Shown piece by piece: positions 8,421-17,829 of a stretch of DNA of 64,000 nucleotides. Under the pieces are notes generated by a model. It was not told the origin of the DNA, searched no databases, and worked only from the letters and a program-made list of their open reading frames with translations. The DNA is from Candidatus Poribacteria bacterium (GTDB lineage Bacteria > Poribacteria > WGA-4E > WGA-3G). The DNA is taken from contig JAJEET010000020.1 of NCBI GenBank assembly GCA_022820835.1, positions 36,131 to 100,130 on the forward strand, given 5' to 3'. The number at the start of each line of letters is the position of its first letter. The stretch's first letter is position 1. The position numbers were made by a program, and so were the translations under genes.

Positions 8421-10368
8421 GCCACGGAAAGAATGGCGCAGGTACGTTCGCACTCCAACTGATGAGCGTCCATAGGACCGCCATGCTGAATTCGCCGAAA
8501 ACCATGCCTAAGAAGAACGGACGGAGCCGTTGATACTGCCGAATGCCGCTGTAGCGTAGGAGCGGTGTTTTAATGCTCCACGCGATGAGAACCGGAAACC
8601 AGAACACAATAAGTGTCCACGAAGCCGATAGCGCATACCCAAGGGGATGCAGAGGCCACCACCAATATAGCATTCTCAAGATGACCAAGCCGGTTGTCAC
8701 CAATATACCTACGCCGAAAAAGATTCCTCCGGTTGTACGGTGATCTGTGCCTAAGCCTTCTATCGCTGCGACGTTGTCCTGAAATGCCCAAAGCGGATTC
8801 CCGCGATACGTGTAACTATACATATAGTTTGCACCGTGGGTATACGGAAGCCATAGATGGATGGCTGCCGCACACAGAAACGCCAGCGTACAGCCTAACA
8901 CAAACACGCCTACCAGCGAACGGTATGACATTCCAACCCGATCTCTAATTTTTAAGCCGTCAAGGAAACCTGTTAAGATTAACCCGCGCTGATCGCGAGT
9001 GAAAATTGCGTCAAGGAAAGACAGTACGGTAAGACTCTGCGCACCCAATGAGGCTTTGCTCGCAACGAGTTGATACAAATCTAACGGTCGAAACGATGTT
9101 TCTGTCATCAACAGACCGCCTTCGGCTGTACTCCGCGCCATCATAACCGCAATGATGCAGATATAAACCAGTATCTCGAATGCCGCAAAACCTAAATTGA
9201 GTCCAGCTGCATAGCACCACCCGACTGCGAGAGTCAAACTGATGATGAGTCCCCAAACTGCCGTTCGATAAGGTAAGAGTTCATCAGCCTCGCCTGTTTT
9301 GTTTCCGGTGAAGGCATCGCGAAAAACGCGTCGGAAATGCGGTAATCCCATATAGATAAACGAAATTACCAGCACGATGTAGGCACCCGCGACTTGGTAA
9401 CCGATATAGAGCCGAGTCGGATAGAGCGGCATGCTACTGACGCGTAAGCCGAACATCGCTGCAACAACGTCTTGGAACCGTGTCAGTAAAAAGAAGAACC
9501 ATAGACTGAACAGCAGTTGTGTCGGTAGGAGATAGAAGAATCCTATCGCTGCGAAAGACAAAAAAATAGGGGTATAGGCGATGGCGTTGAAAGGTTGTTC
9601 CGTGAAGTACGGATTGAGTAGATACCGTAGCGATAAATTCGGAATTTGTGGCCAGATTTCATGGAGTCCGTTTAAGGTGAAAATCAACGCAGGCAGTGCG
9701 AACCCTAACCACATCAGCCTGTTCCGAAAAAAACTGTGTCCCTCGTGGACGAACTCAAGCGGGAGAGAGACTAACGGAAACGAAAGTTTCTCGTTTTCAA
9801 TCCACTGTTTGCGTAAAATCGCTGCTAAACAGAGAAACGCCGTGAACACGAAAAGGACGAGGACACCCCAAACGCATAACGGTCCTAACCAAGCGCGCCA
9901 CGGAATGCTATCGCCGCCTTGCATGCCTTCATAGAAACTGATAGCAATTGGGGCTTGACCTTGCTGTTCAGGTGAGAATGGAATTAACCACGGTTTGATG
10001 TGTGGGAAAAAGAGGGTATCCCAACTATTCGTCTCGTTGGTGAAGTAGTTGACTGCAATGAGGGCTGGGATGAGTTTCTCCATGACCCCGCGCGACGAAA
10101 TCATTGAGGCAACGAGCATCATACAATAAATACACATCAACTCGCGCGGTGAGAACGCAAACCGCTTGTTGAGTTTCGCAAGCAGCCGATTTCCTAATAC
10201 AAGAAAAAAGAAGACCCCGATGACGGCTGGTGGTAACTGTAAAAACCCGATTTGAATGTAGGTAATCACAAGTTCCGCATAAGAGACGAGGCAACAGATA
10301 ACAATGACGCAGCAGACACCGAGCAGGAGGGAACGTCCTGATATACGATTTTCATTTCCGGGAAGCAA
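8416..10368 (-). CDS. Polytopic membrane protein (DUF6785/DUF6784-like)
   Basis: A 650-residue protein with about 14 predicted hydrophobic helices from 'LLLGVCCVIVICCLVSYAEL' to the C-terminus. The regions 'KLNKRFAFSPRELMCIYCMM' and 'RKQWIENEKLSFPLVSLPLE' resemble the large uncharacterised membrane proteins grouped as DUF6785/DUF6784. From memory, those are common in Planctomycetes and Poribacteria and somewhat like oligopeptide transporters in layout. I cannot confirm this without a profile search. It stands alone, with a repeat at its 3' end, and diverges from the gene at 10582. Substrate unknown. Confidence 0.75.
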   Translation of the reverse strand: MLPGNENRISGRSLLLGVCCVIVICCLVSYAELVITYIQIGFLQLPPAVIGVFFFLVLGNRLLAKLNKRFAFSPRELMCIYCMMLVASMISSRGVMEKLIPALIAVNYFTNETNSWDTLFFPHIKPWLIPFSPEQQGQAPIAISFYEGMQGGDSIPWRAWLGPLCVWGVLVLFVFTAFLCLAAILRKQWIENEKLSFPLVSLPLEFVHEGHSFFRNRLMWLGFALPALIFTLNGLHEIWPQIPNLSLRYLLNPYFTEQPFNAIAYTPIFLSFAAIGFFYLLPTQLLFSLWFFFLLTRFQDVVAAMFGLRVSSMPLYPTRLYIGYQVAGAYIVLVISFIYMGLPHFRRVFRDAFTGNKTGEADELLPYRTAVWGLIISLTLAVGWCYAAGLNLGFAAFEILVYICIIAVMMARSTAEGGLLMTETSFRPLDLYQLVASKASLGAQSLTVLSFLDAIFTRDQRGLILTGFLDGLKIRDRVGMSYRSLVGVFVLGCTLAFLCAAAIHLWLPYTHGANYMYSYTYRGNPLWAFQDNVAAIEGLGTDHRTTGGIFFGVGILVTTGLVILRMLYWWWPLHPLGYALSASWTLIVFWFPVLIAWSIKTPLLRYSGIRQYQRLRPFFLGMVFGEFSMAVLWTLISWSANVPAPFFPWP

Positions 10369-10581
10369 TATCGCACCGTCCTAAGTAAGGTTTGAGGAAG
10401 TTTACCACAAGGCTAAAGGATTGTCAAATGCGATGTAGTGGCATGCGGGTGTTAAAATCTGCGGCGATACCCGTATCTCAGGAAAGTAAGACAAGGACGT
10501 TTATTATTTTTTTGTAACCGTTTTGTAAATAGATACGTTGTTCAAAGTATGAATAACTTTGCTTACCTAAGGACTGAAGCA

Positions 10582-10857
10582 ATGCCGAACCAATCGCTCC
10601 AATCCTTTGCTGAAATTAACCCACTTGTCGGATTACCTCCAAAGACGCTGCGTTTATATAACGCTTTGGAAATCTTTAAGAAGAGATATTGTTCTTCAGA
10701 TAATCCAGACTGGTTTCGCATGCCGCACCGTGATCCGCTCCTTCAGAAAATCGGGTTTTCTGAAACGGATATTGAAAACGGAATCCAAGAATTGGTCCAG
10801 GCAGATCTTTTGGAAATTCAAGAGGGGCAAGACGCAAGATGGTATTGCCTGAAGTAG
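10582..10857 (+). CDS. Small hypothetical protein, possible winged-helix fold
   Basis: About 91 residues from ATG 10582, which has AGGA eight bases upstream. An ATG at 10549 would add 11 residues but lacks a ribosome site. The pattern 'LPPKTLRLYNALEIFKKRY' then 'IGFSETDIENGIQELVQADL' looks like a helix-turn-helix region followed by the strand 'LLEIQEGQDARWYCLK'. That is compatible with a winged helix, but this is inference. The stop is one base before the maf start, so the two are probably co-translated. Confidence 0.6.
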   Translation: MPNQSLQSFAEINPLVGLPPKTLRLYNALEIFKKRYCSSDNPDWFRMPHRDPLLQKIGFSETDIENGIQELVQADLLEIQEGQDARWYCLK

Positions 10858-10858
10858 C

Positions 10859-11470
10859 ATGCAAGCCAATGAATGTCCTGTGAAAATTCCGCATCTGATT
10901 TTAGCCTCGGCATCACCTCGACGCGCTGCGTTGCTATCACAGATCGGGTTGACTTACGATGTCCACCCGAGCGATGCTGTGGAACCACCACCTCACGTCT
11001 ATGCTAATAAGCCGGCAAGCGAGGTGACACAAGAACTCGCTTTCCTAAAGGCTTCGTCTGTCGCACAACATTATGACAACGGTTTGATTATCGGCGCAGA
11101 TACGCTGGTAGCGTTAGATGGTGAACTTCTCGGTAAACCGACTGACGATGCCGAGGCAGTGGCGATGTTGACCTACCTCAGCAACAGAAGCCACGAGGTT
11201 GTGACCGGTGTGGCATTAATTGACGCATCATCAGGACGCGAGCAGGTCTGGGCAGAGACAACTCAAGTCTATTTTCGGAAATTACAGAACAACGAAATAA
11301 CGGCATATATCGCGAGCGGCGAACCGATGGATAAGGCTGGCGCGTATGGAATTCAAGGACGCGGTGCCGCTTTCGTTAGACGTATTGACGGATGTTATTT
11401 TAACGTCGTTGGATTACCCTTAGCAAGCCTCGTTGAACACCTATCGAATTTTCAATCCAAGGAATATTAA
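10859..11470 (+). CDS. maf: Maf family nucleotide pyrophosphatase
   Basis: Hydrolyses non-canonical or excess nucleoside triphosphates (dTTP, UTP or modified forms) to monophosphates in the cytoplasm. The signature 'LILASASPRRAALLSQIG' is at residues 13-30, and the catalytic 'GADTLVALDGELLGKP' follows. The C-terminal 'KAGAYGIQGRGAAFVRRIDG' is also characteristic. About 200 residues, as usual for the family. The start follows the previous stop by one base. The Arg/Gln pattern fits the dTTP/UTP (YhdE) subgroup better than m7GTP, but this is not decisive. Confidence 0.93.
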   Translation: MQANECPVKIPHLILASASPRRAALLSQIGLTYDVHPSDAVEPPPHVYANKPASEVTQELAFLKASSVAQHYDNGLIIGADTLVALDGELLGKPTDDAEAVAMLTYLSNRSHEVVTGVALIDASSGREQVWAETTQVYFRKLQNNEITAYIASGEPMDKAGAYGIQGRGAAFVRRIDGCYFNVVGLPLASLVEHLSNFQSKEY

Positions 11471-11560
11471 GAATATCCAAAACTTGTAGTCCGTAATGAA
11501 ATGGTTCTCACTGCGAAGCAGGATTTAAGAGATGCCTGTTGATTGTTGATTGCACCCTGT

Positions 11561-11584
11561 TTAACCGCAAGGTAAATTAAAAAA
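11561..11584 (+). promoter_or_regulatory. Recurrent 'ttaaccgcaagg' leader directly before a start codon
   Basis: 'ttaaccgcaaggtaaattaa' ends a few bases before ATG 11585. The AAGG core is placed as a ribosome site. Close copies precede starts at 56111 and 62281. Confidence 0.55.
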
Positions 11585-12226
11585 ATGTCGGCATCTAAAA
11601 ATTACATACCTACCGACGGATACACCGAAATCGTGAAGCCCGGTGAGATGGGCATTACCGAACTCCATTTCGGGATTCTTTCCATCACTCCTGACGCAAC
11701 ATTCTTTGACCATTCTGATGAGACTGAAGTCGCATTGATCGCTTTGGAAGGCAGCTGCACACTCTTAGTCGGACATAACGGCAACAAAGCCTATGGAACT
11801 TTGGGGGAACGGCGAGATGTTTTTCAGGGCGAGGCGTGCATAGCTTATGTTCCACATCACACAACCTACGAGATCCTCACGCATGAAACAGGTGTCGAAA
11901 TCGCGGTATGTAGAATACAATCTCATTCGGAATCTGCGGCGGTTATTTTGAGAGAAGGCGAGACAATCGCTGAAGGCGAGACACGTCTCAGAATTTGGGA
12001 AAACCTTTATTCAAACGGTTCAGATGTCCGTGTAAACGGTGAAGCGATCTGCTTTCAGCGGTTCAGAGATACAGATGGCGTTGCGGTTTACGATGTTACG
12101 CGCACCACAGAAACGGTGCGCGTACAAGTGTCTCACAATGATGTGTTTACTGTTCCAGAACAGCATAATGCCGTCCTGCTAACATCCGGAAGCAGTGGTT
12201 ATCAATTGTGGATACAACCAAATTAA
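11585..12226 (+). CDS. Cupin-fold protein related to IolB/KduI
   Basis: Resembles 5-deoxy-glucuronate isomerase (IolB), an inositol-catabolism enzyme with two cupin halves. The pattern 'VALIALEGSCTLLVG', 'RRDVFQGEACIAYVPHHTTY' and 'VEIAVC' matches the N-terminal half of IolB. The second half, beginning near 'SNGSDVRVNGEAICFQRF', is degenerate and lacks the usual His-rich metal site. At 213 residues it is shorter than typical IolB (~270). No other inositol genes are near. Treat it as a diverged IolB-like cupin with unproven activity. Confidence 0.6.
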   Translation: MSASKNYIPTDGYTEIVKPGEMGITELHFGILSITPDATFFDHSDETEVALIALEGSCTLLVGHNGNKAYGTLGERRDVFQGEACIAYVPHHTTYEILTHETGVEIAVCRIQSHSESAAVILREGETIAEGETRLRIWENLYSNGSDVRVNGEAICFQRFRDTDGVAVYDVTRTTETVRVQVSHNDVFTVPEQHNAVLLTSGSSGYQLWIQPN

Positions 12227-12284
12227 GGTGTAGAGATCAAGAGCGCAGCTCGCTCCCACAAGAAATTGAAATGTGGATAGAACA

Positions 12285-12587
12285 CTACTCGCCTTCGATA
12301 AGTTCGCCACCCTTCTTGAGAAAAGCGACAGCACTCCGCGAGATTTGAACCTTTACCTCTTGGCTATTTACTTCCCCAACGGCAATCAGAATAATATTCT
12401 TATCATTGCTCAACCCAAGGATCTTGCCGTGTAATCCACCATTAGTTACGATTTCATCACCCTTAGATAGGTTCTCAAGCATATTTTGGTGTTTTTTGCG
12501 TTTCGTTTGCTCCGGCCGAAATAGTAAAAAATAAAAAATAACACCCATCGCTAAAAACGGGACGAGCATACCTGTTATTGCATCCAT
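12285..12587 (-). CDS. yajC: Preprotein translocase subunit YajC
   Basis: Small single-pass inner-membrane protein associated with SecDF in protein export. One transmembrane helix at residues ~8-24 ('LVPFLAMGVIFYFLLFRPEQ') is followed by the basic 'KRKKHQNMLENLSKGDEIVT' and the conserved 'TNGGLHGKILGL'. At 100 residues it has normal length. It is last in the minus-strand operon after queA, ten bases downstream. secD and secF are not adjacent in the window. Confidence 0.93.
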   Translation of the reverse strand: MDAITGMLVPFLAMGVIFYFLLFRPEQTKRKKHQNMLENLSKGDEIVTNGGLHGKILGLSNDKNIILIAVGEVNSQEVKVQISRSAVAFLKKGGELIEGE

Positions 12588-12596
12588 AAATTTCTC

Positions 12597-13631
12597 CTAA
12601 AGAATCAGCATGGCATCGCCATAACTGTAAAAACGGTAGTTATTTTCGAGTGCCGCCTGATACGCCTTCTGAATCAGATCGCGTCCAGCGAAGGCACTCA
12701 CCAACATGAGTAAAGTTGATTTAGGTAGATGAAAATTGGTAACCAATGCATCTACTACATTAAATTGGTGTCCGGGATAGATAAAAAGATCGCTATAACC
12801 GCTATAAGGGTGGACAGTTCCGGTCACGCCAGCGGTTTCGAGCGACCGGACCACTGTCGTCCCGATGGCAACAATCTTTGAGCCAGTCTCCCGTGCAGTG
12901 CGTATCCGGCGCGCTTCTGTTTCTGTGAGATGAATATATTCGGCGGGCATCTTGTGCGTCTGAATATTTTCGACCTTCACAGGTTGAAACGTTCCAGGTC
13001 CGACGTGCAGTGTTAACGTCGCGATCTCTATCCCGTTACCTTTCAATTCTGCCAGCAGTTCCTCAGTAAAGTGCAGTCCGGCTGTCGGCGCAGCAATCGC
13101 ACCTTCCGTAGCAGCATAAACGGACTGATAGCGCACCCTATCTTCAGCATTTGGTAGACGACGAATATAAGGCGGTAAAGGCATCATGCCGATGTCCGAA
13201 AGGATGGCTAAGAACGTTTCGCTGTGATCGTAATCGAAACGGACGATGCAGTGTCCGTCATCTGGTTTCGCGAGCACTTCTGCCGTCAGTTGCGCTTCAA
13301 CAAATACAATCCGTGTACCGATCCGAAGGCTGCGTCTCGGTTTCGCGAGCACTTCCCAAGTGTCCGTCTCCCTTTCTCGGATAAGGAGCAGTTCTATCTT
13401 GCCACCGGTTTCCGCCTTTTTACCGATGAGCCGTGCCGGTATTACCTTGGTGTCGTTGAGAACTAACACAGAATTGCGCGGTAAGTATTCACCGATATGT
13501 GAAAATTGTGTGTGCTGAAAAGCACCCGTATTTCGATTGACTATCAAAAGTCGGGACGCATCCCGTTGTTGAAGCGGACTTTGCGCGATCCGATCAGGCG
13601 GCAGATGGTAATCAAAATCTGTGAGCTTCAT
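12597..13631 (-). CDS. queA: S-adenosylmethionine:tRNA ribosyltransferase-isomerase
   Basis: Transfers and isomerises the ribosyl group of S-adenosylmethionine onto 7-aminomethyl-7-deazaguanine in tRNA, forming epoxyqueuosine in the queuosine pathway. 'MKLTDFDYHLPPDRIAQ' is the standard N-terminus, so I place the start at 13631. GTG 13658 would add nine residues, and neither has a strong ribosome site. Motifs include 'LVLNDTKVIPARLIGKK', 'GAIAAPTAGLHFTEELL', 'LHVGPGTFQPV' and 'NFHLPKSTLLMLVSAFAG'. It follows ruvB almost directly. tgt is not in the window, although queA-yajC is a classical pairing. Confidence 0.95.
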   Translation of the reverse strand: MKLTDFDYHLPPDRIAQSPLQQRDASRLLIVNRNTGAFQHTQFSHIGEYLPRNSVLVLNDTKVIPARLIGKKAETGGKIELLLIRERETDTWEVLAKPRRSLRIGTRIVFVEAQLTAEVLAKPDDGHCIVRFDYDHSETFLAILSDIGMMPLPPYIRRLPNAEDRVRYQSVYAATEGAIAAPTAGLHFTEELLAELKGNGIEIATLTLHVGPGTFQPVKVENIQTHKMPAEYIHLTETEARRIRTARETGSKIVAIGTTVVRSLETAGVTGTVHPYSGYSDLFIYPGHQFNVVDALVTNFHLPKSTLLMLVSAFAGRDLIQKAYQAALENNYRFYSYGDAMLIL

Positions 13632-13661
13632 AATTACGTTGCGATTGTCCCTCACCAAAAT

Positions 13662-14684
13662 TCACATCGAATGGAACAACGATGGTTGCGGCTCGACAGG
13701 ATAGTTGAAATACGCGTAAGCCGCATCGGTTGCGACGCGTCCGCCCGGTGTCAATGCTAAAAACCCTTCTTTAATGTAATAGGGTTCGTAAACTTCTTCA
13801 ATCGTGCGTTTGTCTTCACTTAAAGCGACAGCGAGTGCCTTAACCCCTGCCCGTCCGCTGAAATTCTCAATAAGCGTCTGAAAGTAAGCGTAATCTTGTG
13901 CGTTTAATCCGCGTTCGTCGATGCCAAAGAATTCGAGTGCCTCCTCCGCAACTTCAAGCGAAAGTATGCCGTTCCCTTTAACCTGAGCATAATCCCTAAC
14001 GTTAGCGAGCAGCTTATTCGCAATACGCATCGTGCCGCGCGAACGGCGAGCTAAGGCATATTCTGCATCTTCGTCAATATTAATGTTGAGTTTTGAACTG
14101 TTGATTCGGATGACTTGCCGGATGTCTTCTGCTTCGTAGTAATCCAGATGGATGCGGATGCCAAAACGATCTCGAAACGGACCTGCGAGCAGCCCTTCAC
14201 GCGTTGTCGCACCGACAAGTGTGAAAGGCTGGAGCGGAATTTGCACGGAATCCGATGCCGGACCCTGACCGATCGTTAAATCGAGTTGGTAATCTTCCAT
14301 CACTGGGTAAAGCGATTCTTGGACATTTCCTTTCATTTGATGGATTTCGTCAATAAACAGCACGTCTCCCTTTTCGAGGTTCGTCAAAGTCGAAGCGAGA
14401 TCAAGCCGTTCCATGACAGGTCCAATCGTCTGTTTAAAGTTACTCTGAATTTCGTTGGCAATGATCCTCGCAAGGGTCGTCTTGCCAAGTCCCGGTGGGC
14501 TGACGAGTAAGACGTGCTCAAGTGCGTCTCCACGCTTTTTCGCGGCTTCAATGTGGATACGGAGCTGCTCTTTGCCTCTATCCTGTCCGATGAATTCGTT
14601 TAGCGTTTCCGGACGAAGACTGTAGTTAAACTCGTCCTCTTCATCTGCTAAATGCGAGAAATCTGGTATGTTCTGGTTATCCAT
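13662..14684 (-). CDS. ruvB: Holliday junction branch migration helicase RuvB
   Basis: AAA+ motor that, with RuvA, drives branch migration of Holliday junctions. Walker A 'SPPGLGKTT' is at ~62-70, Walker B 'VLFIDEIHQM' at ~108-117, and the sensor 'GATTREGLLAGPFRDRFG' follows. The C-terminal winged helix includes 'IKEGFLALTPGGRVAT'. At 340 residues it is of family length, with the usual N-terminal 'LRPETLNEFIGQ'. It lies 84 bases after ruvA and three bases before the earliest possible queA start. Confidence 0.97.
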   Translation of the reverse strand: MDNQNIPDFSHLADEEDEFNYSLRPETLNEFIGQDRGKEQLRIHIEAAKKRGDALEHVLLVSPPGLGKTTLARIIANEIQSNFKQTIGPVMERLDLASTLTNLEKGDVLFIDEIHQMKGNVQESLYPVMEDYQLDLTIGQGPASDSVQIPLQPFTLVGATTREGLLAGPFRDRFGIRIHLDYYEAEDIRQVIRINSSKLNINIDEDAEYALARRSRGTMRIANKLLANVRDYAQVKGNGILSLEVAEEALEFFGIDERGLNAQDYAYFQTLIENFSGRAGVKALAVALSEDKRTIEEVYEPYYIKEGFLALTPGGRVATDAAYAYFNYPVEPQPSLFHSM

Positions 14685-14767
14685 TTTGTTTCATCCAAAT
14701 ACGGAACCTGAAAGTAGAATGTTCATTCCAATTCATCGGTGTTGACAGCCATTTGTATTCCTAAAAA

Positions 14768-15364
14768 TTAATTTCGGATATAGCGAAGGGCTTGTTTGAC
14801 TAAATTATCCCGTTTTGCAGAATCGCCAAGCACTTTTTGTGCTTTTTCAACGGCTTGTTCTGCCTCAAGTTCTGATGCACCAAGGTTAACAAGGATTTGG
14901 ATCACTTCGATATCTGGTGCCACGGATTTTTCCGTATCTACCGCGCCTTCCAATTTTATTTTTCCGATCTTATTTTTTAACTTGGTGATGACAACTTGTG
15001 CAATATCTTTGCTTAAGCGTGGCACGCGTATCAGTGTGGTTGTATCTCCGCGCTGGACGGCGCGTTGGAATTGGGCAGGTGACAACCTCGAAACAATATT
15101 TTGCGCGAGTGCCGGTCCTACACCGGAGACAGTCAGTGCCAACTCAAAAACTTTGAGCGCATCTATTGAGGTGAATCCATAGAGCGTGACCTTGTTTTCA
15201 CGGTTTTGGTAATAGTGTGTATAAAATGTAACCGTCTCACCTATAGGGGGTAGACCGGTTATAACACGCGGTGTCACATCAATAGCATACCCGATGCCGT
15301 TGACGTCTACGATAACCTGTTTAGTATCCTTGTAGGCGATAACACCTTTGATGTAAGCAATCAT
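14768..15364 (-). CDS. ruvA: Holliday junction DNA helicase subunit RuvA
   Basis: Tetrameric protein that binds the four-way junction and loads RuvB. 'MIAYIKGVIAYKDTKQVIVDVNG' opens domain I (the quote is interrupted at Gly). Two helix-hairpin-helix motifs follow ('FELALTVSGVGPALAQNI' and 'RVPRLSKDIAQVVITKLKN'). The C-terminal domain III, which contacts RuvB, is 'LVNLGASELEAEQAVEKA'. The 198-residue length is normal. It is third in the yebC-ruvC-ruvA-ruvB order, about 150 bases after ruvC. Confidence 0.95.
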   Translation of the reverse strand: MIAYIKGVIAYKDTKQVIVDVNGIGYAIDVTPRVITGLPPIGETVTFYTHYYQNRENKVTLYGFTSIDALKVFELALTVSGVGPALAQNIVSRLSPAQFQRAVQRGDTTTLIRVPRLSKDIAQVVITKLKNKIGKIKLEGAVDTEKSVAPDIEVIQILVNLGASELEAEQAVEKAQKVLGDSAKRDNLVKQALRYIRN

Positions 15365-15514
15365 TTTTAATTTAAACTATGGACCCCTTTTCTGCTCTCC
15401 ATTACATTTCAAGCAGTTTTTGGGTTAATTCAAATATGTTTTCGTTTACTTATGTTGCATCCTTAGCCTGAAACCACCGTGAAACGGAGTGGAACGATGC
15501 ACAAAAGCCAATAG

Positions 15515-16051
15515 CTAAGAATATTTTTTCTCAAGTTCAAGAACTTTATAAGAACGGGCATGGCAGAGCGCGAGCGCGAGCGCATCTGCAGCGTGATCCG
15601 GACGCGGCGGCTCTTTAAGTTTAAGCAGGGCTTGGACCATCTTTTGCATCTGAGATTTTGTGGCTTTCCCGTAGCCGACGATCGCTTGTTTCACTTGAGT
15701 GGGTGTATATACAGTGACAGAACAGCCCGCATTCGCTGCTGCAAGTTTCACAATACCTTTGACCTCACTAACACCGAACGCACTACTCGTATTTTTACTA
15801 AAGAAAATATTTTCGAGGACCACGCTTTCGATAGCGAACTCTGTGATCAAGCCGGTTATGACATCGTAAATCTCTTTCAACCGTACCTCTGGTGCTGTTC
15901 GCGGACTTGTGCGGATATTACCGAAATGGCGCGGAACCAGACGGTTACCCTGAGACACAACCACACCGTATCCTGTATTCGCAATGCCCGGATCAACGCC
16001 AAGAATTATTTTTTTTATGTTCCTTGCGGTTCGGTGAGGCGAGTTTTGCAT
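15515..16051 (-). CDS. ruvC: Crossover junction endodeoxyribonuclease RuvC
   Basis: Dimeric resolvase that nicks Holliday junctions symmetrically. Catalytic acids are visible: Asp20 in 'ILGVDPGIANTGYG', Glu79 in 'VVLENIFF', and His152 with Asp155 in 'DHAADALALA'. The His variant of the third position is the common bacterial form. At 178 residues it has normal length. An N-terminal extension of about a dozen residues precedes the usual 'ILGVDPG', so a shorter start is possible. It lies between yebC and ruvA. Confidence 0.95.
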   Translation of the reverse strand: MQNSPHRTARNIKKIILGVDPGIANTGYGVVVSQGNRLVPRHFGNIRTSPRTAPEVRLKEIYDVITGLITEFAIESVVLENIFFSKNTSSAFGVSEVKGIVKLAAANAGCSVTVYTPTQVKQAIVGYGKATKSQMQKMVQALLKLKEPPRPDHAADALALALCHARSYKVLELEKKYS

Positions 16052-16149
16052 TTGATGTCCCTTCCCATACAGCCGTCCTCCACTACGTTACGGACTAAGC
16101 TTTTGATGCCGTGAGGAATTTTCAATGATGCTGTTACCAAATACCTTTG

Positions 16150-16896
16150 TTACGCCGCAGCTTCTAAAAGGTTATCCGGAATATCGAAGTTGGCATAAAC
16201 CTTCTGAACATCGTCAAGGTCATCAAGAGCATCCATGAGTCGTAGCATCCGTTCCGCTTCTTTCCCTTCGAGTTTCACAGTGGTTTGTGGTATCATGCTA
16301 ATTTCAGCGAGCTGGACTTTGGCGGATGTCTCTTGAATTGCCGTGAGGACGCTATCGAACATCTCAAACGGCGTAATGACTTCCATACCTGTGTCGGAGG
16401 AGGTCACATCTTCGGCACCAGCTTCAACTGCGATCATAAACAATTCCTCTTCATCGATACTATCAGGTGTAACGACGATCAATCCGCATTTATCGAAACC
16501 CCATGCAACGCAACCGCGTTCACCGATTCTGCCCTCATGTTTACTGAAAGCGTGTCGAATCGCTGCCACTGCACGATTACGGTTGTCCGTCAAGACTTCT
16601 AGCATCACTGCAACACCCCCAGGTCCGTAACCTTCGTAGAGAATCTCTTCGTAGGTTTCACCCTCAAGCTCACCAGTGCCACGAAGAATCGCTTTGGTAA
16701 TGTTATCATTCGGGACATTGTTCGATTTCGCAGCCGCGATAGCAGTGCGCAGGCGTGGGTTTGTGTCTACATCGCCACCACCGATACGCGCAGATGCCGT
16801 AATCTCTTTGACCAATTTTGAGAAGAGTTTACCGCGCCTCGAGTCGTTTGCTGCTTTTTTATGTTTAATTGTTGACCATTTAGAGTGTCCTGACAT
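16150..16896 (-). CDS. yebC: YebC/PmpR family transcriptional or translational regulator
   Basis: The conserved N-terminus '[18 protein letters not shown]' fixes the start at 16896, where AAAGGA lies eight bases upstream. The 78 bases further upstream that are also open are not coding. Other family blocks are '[17 protein letters not shown]', '[18 protein letters not shown]', '[18 protein letters not shown]' and the C-terminal '[19 protein letters not shown]'. Members bind DNA in some species and relieve ribosome stalling at proline stretches in others. It heads the ruvCAB-queA-yajC operon. Confidence 0.95.
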   Translation of the reverse strand: MSGHSKWSTIKHKKAANDSRRGKLFSKLVKEITASARIGGGDVDTNPRLRTAIAAAKSNNVPNDNITKAILRGTGELEGETYEEILYEGYGPGGVAVMLEVLTDNRNRAVAAIRHAFSKHEGRIGERGCVAWGFDKCGLIVVTPDSIDEEELFMIAVEAGAEDVTSSDTGMEVITPFEMFDSVLTAIQETSAKVQLAEISMIPQTTVKLEGKEAERMLRLMDALDDLDDVQKVYANFDIPDNLLEAAA

Positions 16897-16945
16897 AATC
16901 TGTATCCTTTCTGATAATGAACTTTTCCGCGAACGCTCTATTTTT

Positions 16946-16974
16946 AACATATCACATACACAACGATCTGTCAA
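16946..16974 (-). promoter_or_regulatory. Promoter of the yebC-ruvCAB-queA-yajC operon
   Basis: On the minus strand, TTGACA (16974-16969), a 17-base spacer, and TATGTT (16951-16946). It lies 50 bases upstream of the yebC ATG. No similar promoter was seen further inside the operon. Confidence 0.65.
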
Positions 16975-17070
16975 GCGAAACGCTAACTGCTATTTTTCAG
17001 TGGAAAAAAACTGGATCGTGTGTTAAAATTGATATATCCCTTGTTTGTAAGGAGTTTAAGGGGGTTCGCT

Positions 17071-17829
17071 ATGTTACCTTTTGTTCTTAAAGTTGCTGAC
17101 CGTCCCGTGGAACGGTTGCAGCATGTCAATACTGAAAATGAACCTATTGATGTGAATGTCGAAATTGAACTTTATTCACGCGAGCTTAACCGTGCTGATG
17201 AAGATAGCACCTCGCAGTCTCGCCGGTTGAACGAGTTAATTTATGCGACTTTCGTTCAATTTCTTCGAGATAAGGCAGAACCGGAAGTCTTTCTTCCGTT
17301 TGAACGTCTTGTCCAACATCCGTGTCGTCAATATCTGTTGATACTTTCCGCCTCAAGCTCTCATGAACTCTTTGAGATCTGCCAGATGCAGACAGGCTCA
17401 AGCTCTTCTGTACTCAATTATGGCGGATATGAGATAACAATCAAACCCCGCAGACACATCTTAGATACCACAGCCTATCTCGTAGCACCCGATAAATATA
17501 CGCTCTTCATGCGGAAACTACAAGAAGACAATACCGTTCGGATCTACCGAAGCGAATTTATTAATCTAAATCGCAACTCTCCTCCACCCTTTAAATTCGA
17601 TACCCGTGATATAATCGAGAACGTCCAACTCGAACTCGGGAGGGCAAGAGAACAGAATCTGCCGATAGAACAGTTACTCATGTTTCCACCGAGGACCGAA
17701 GAGACTAACCAACCACGACTTCTTAAATGTCCTGAGTGTGGCGGCAGAGTACGCAGGCTCGGTCGGGAAGCCAATTTCTGCTTAGAATGTGATTGGGACA
17801 ACCTGCCTCCTCTCAGACAGACACGTTAA
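17071..17829 (+). CDS. Hypothetical protein with C-terminal zinc ribbon
   Basis: ATG 17071 has a GGAG/GGGGG-rich stretch at ribosome-site distance. The frame open back to 17020 lacks one. About 252 residues, mostly polar and alpha/beta, with no transmembrane segment. Near the C-terminus 'LLKCPECGGRVRRLG' and 'NFCLECDWDN' give a CxxC...CxxC zinc ribbon. The central part ('HPCRQYLLILSASSSHELFE') is not recognised. The stop overlaps the convergent PAP2-like gene by four bases. Function unknown. Confidence 0.7.
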   Translation: MLPFVLKVADRPVERLQHVNTENEPIDVNVEIELYSRELNRADEDSTSQSRRLNELIYATFVQFLRDKAEPEVFLPFERLVQHPCRQYLLILSASSSHELFEICQMQTGSSSSVLNYGGYEITIKPRRHILDTTAYLVAPDKYTLFMRKLQEDNTVRIYRSEFINLNRNSPPPFKFDTRDIIENVQLELGRAREQNLPIEQLLMFPPRTEETNQPRLLKCPECGGRVRRLGREANFCLECDWDNLPPLRQTR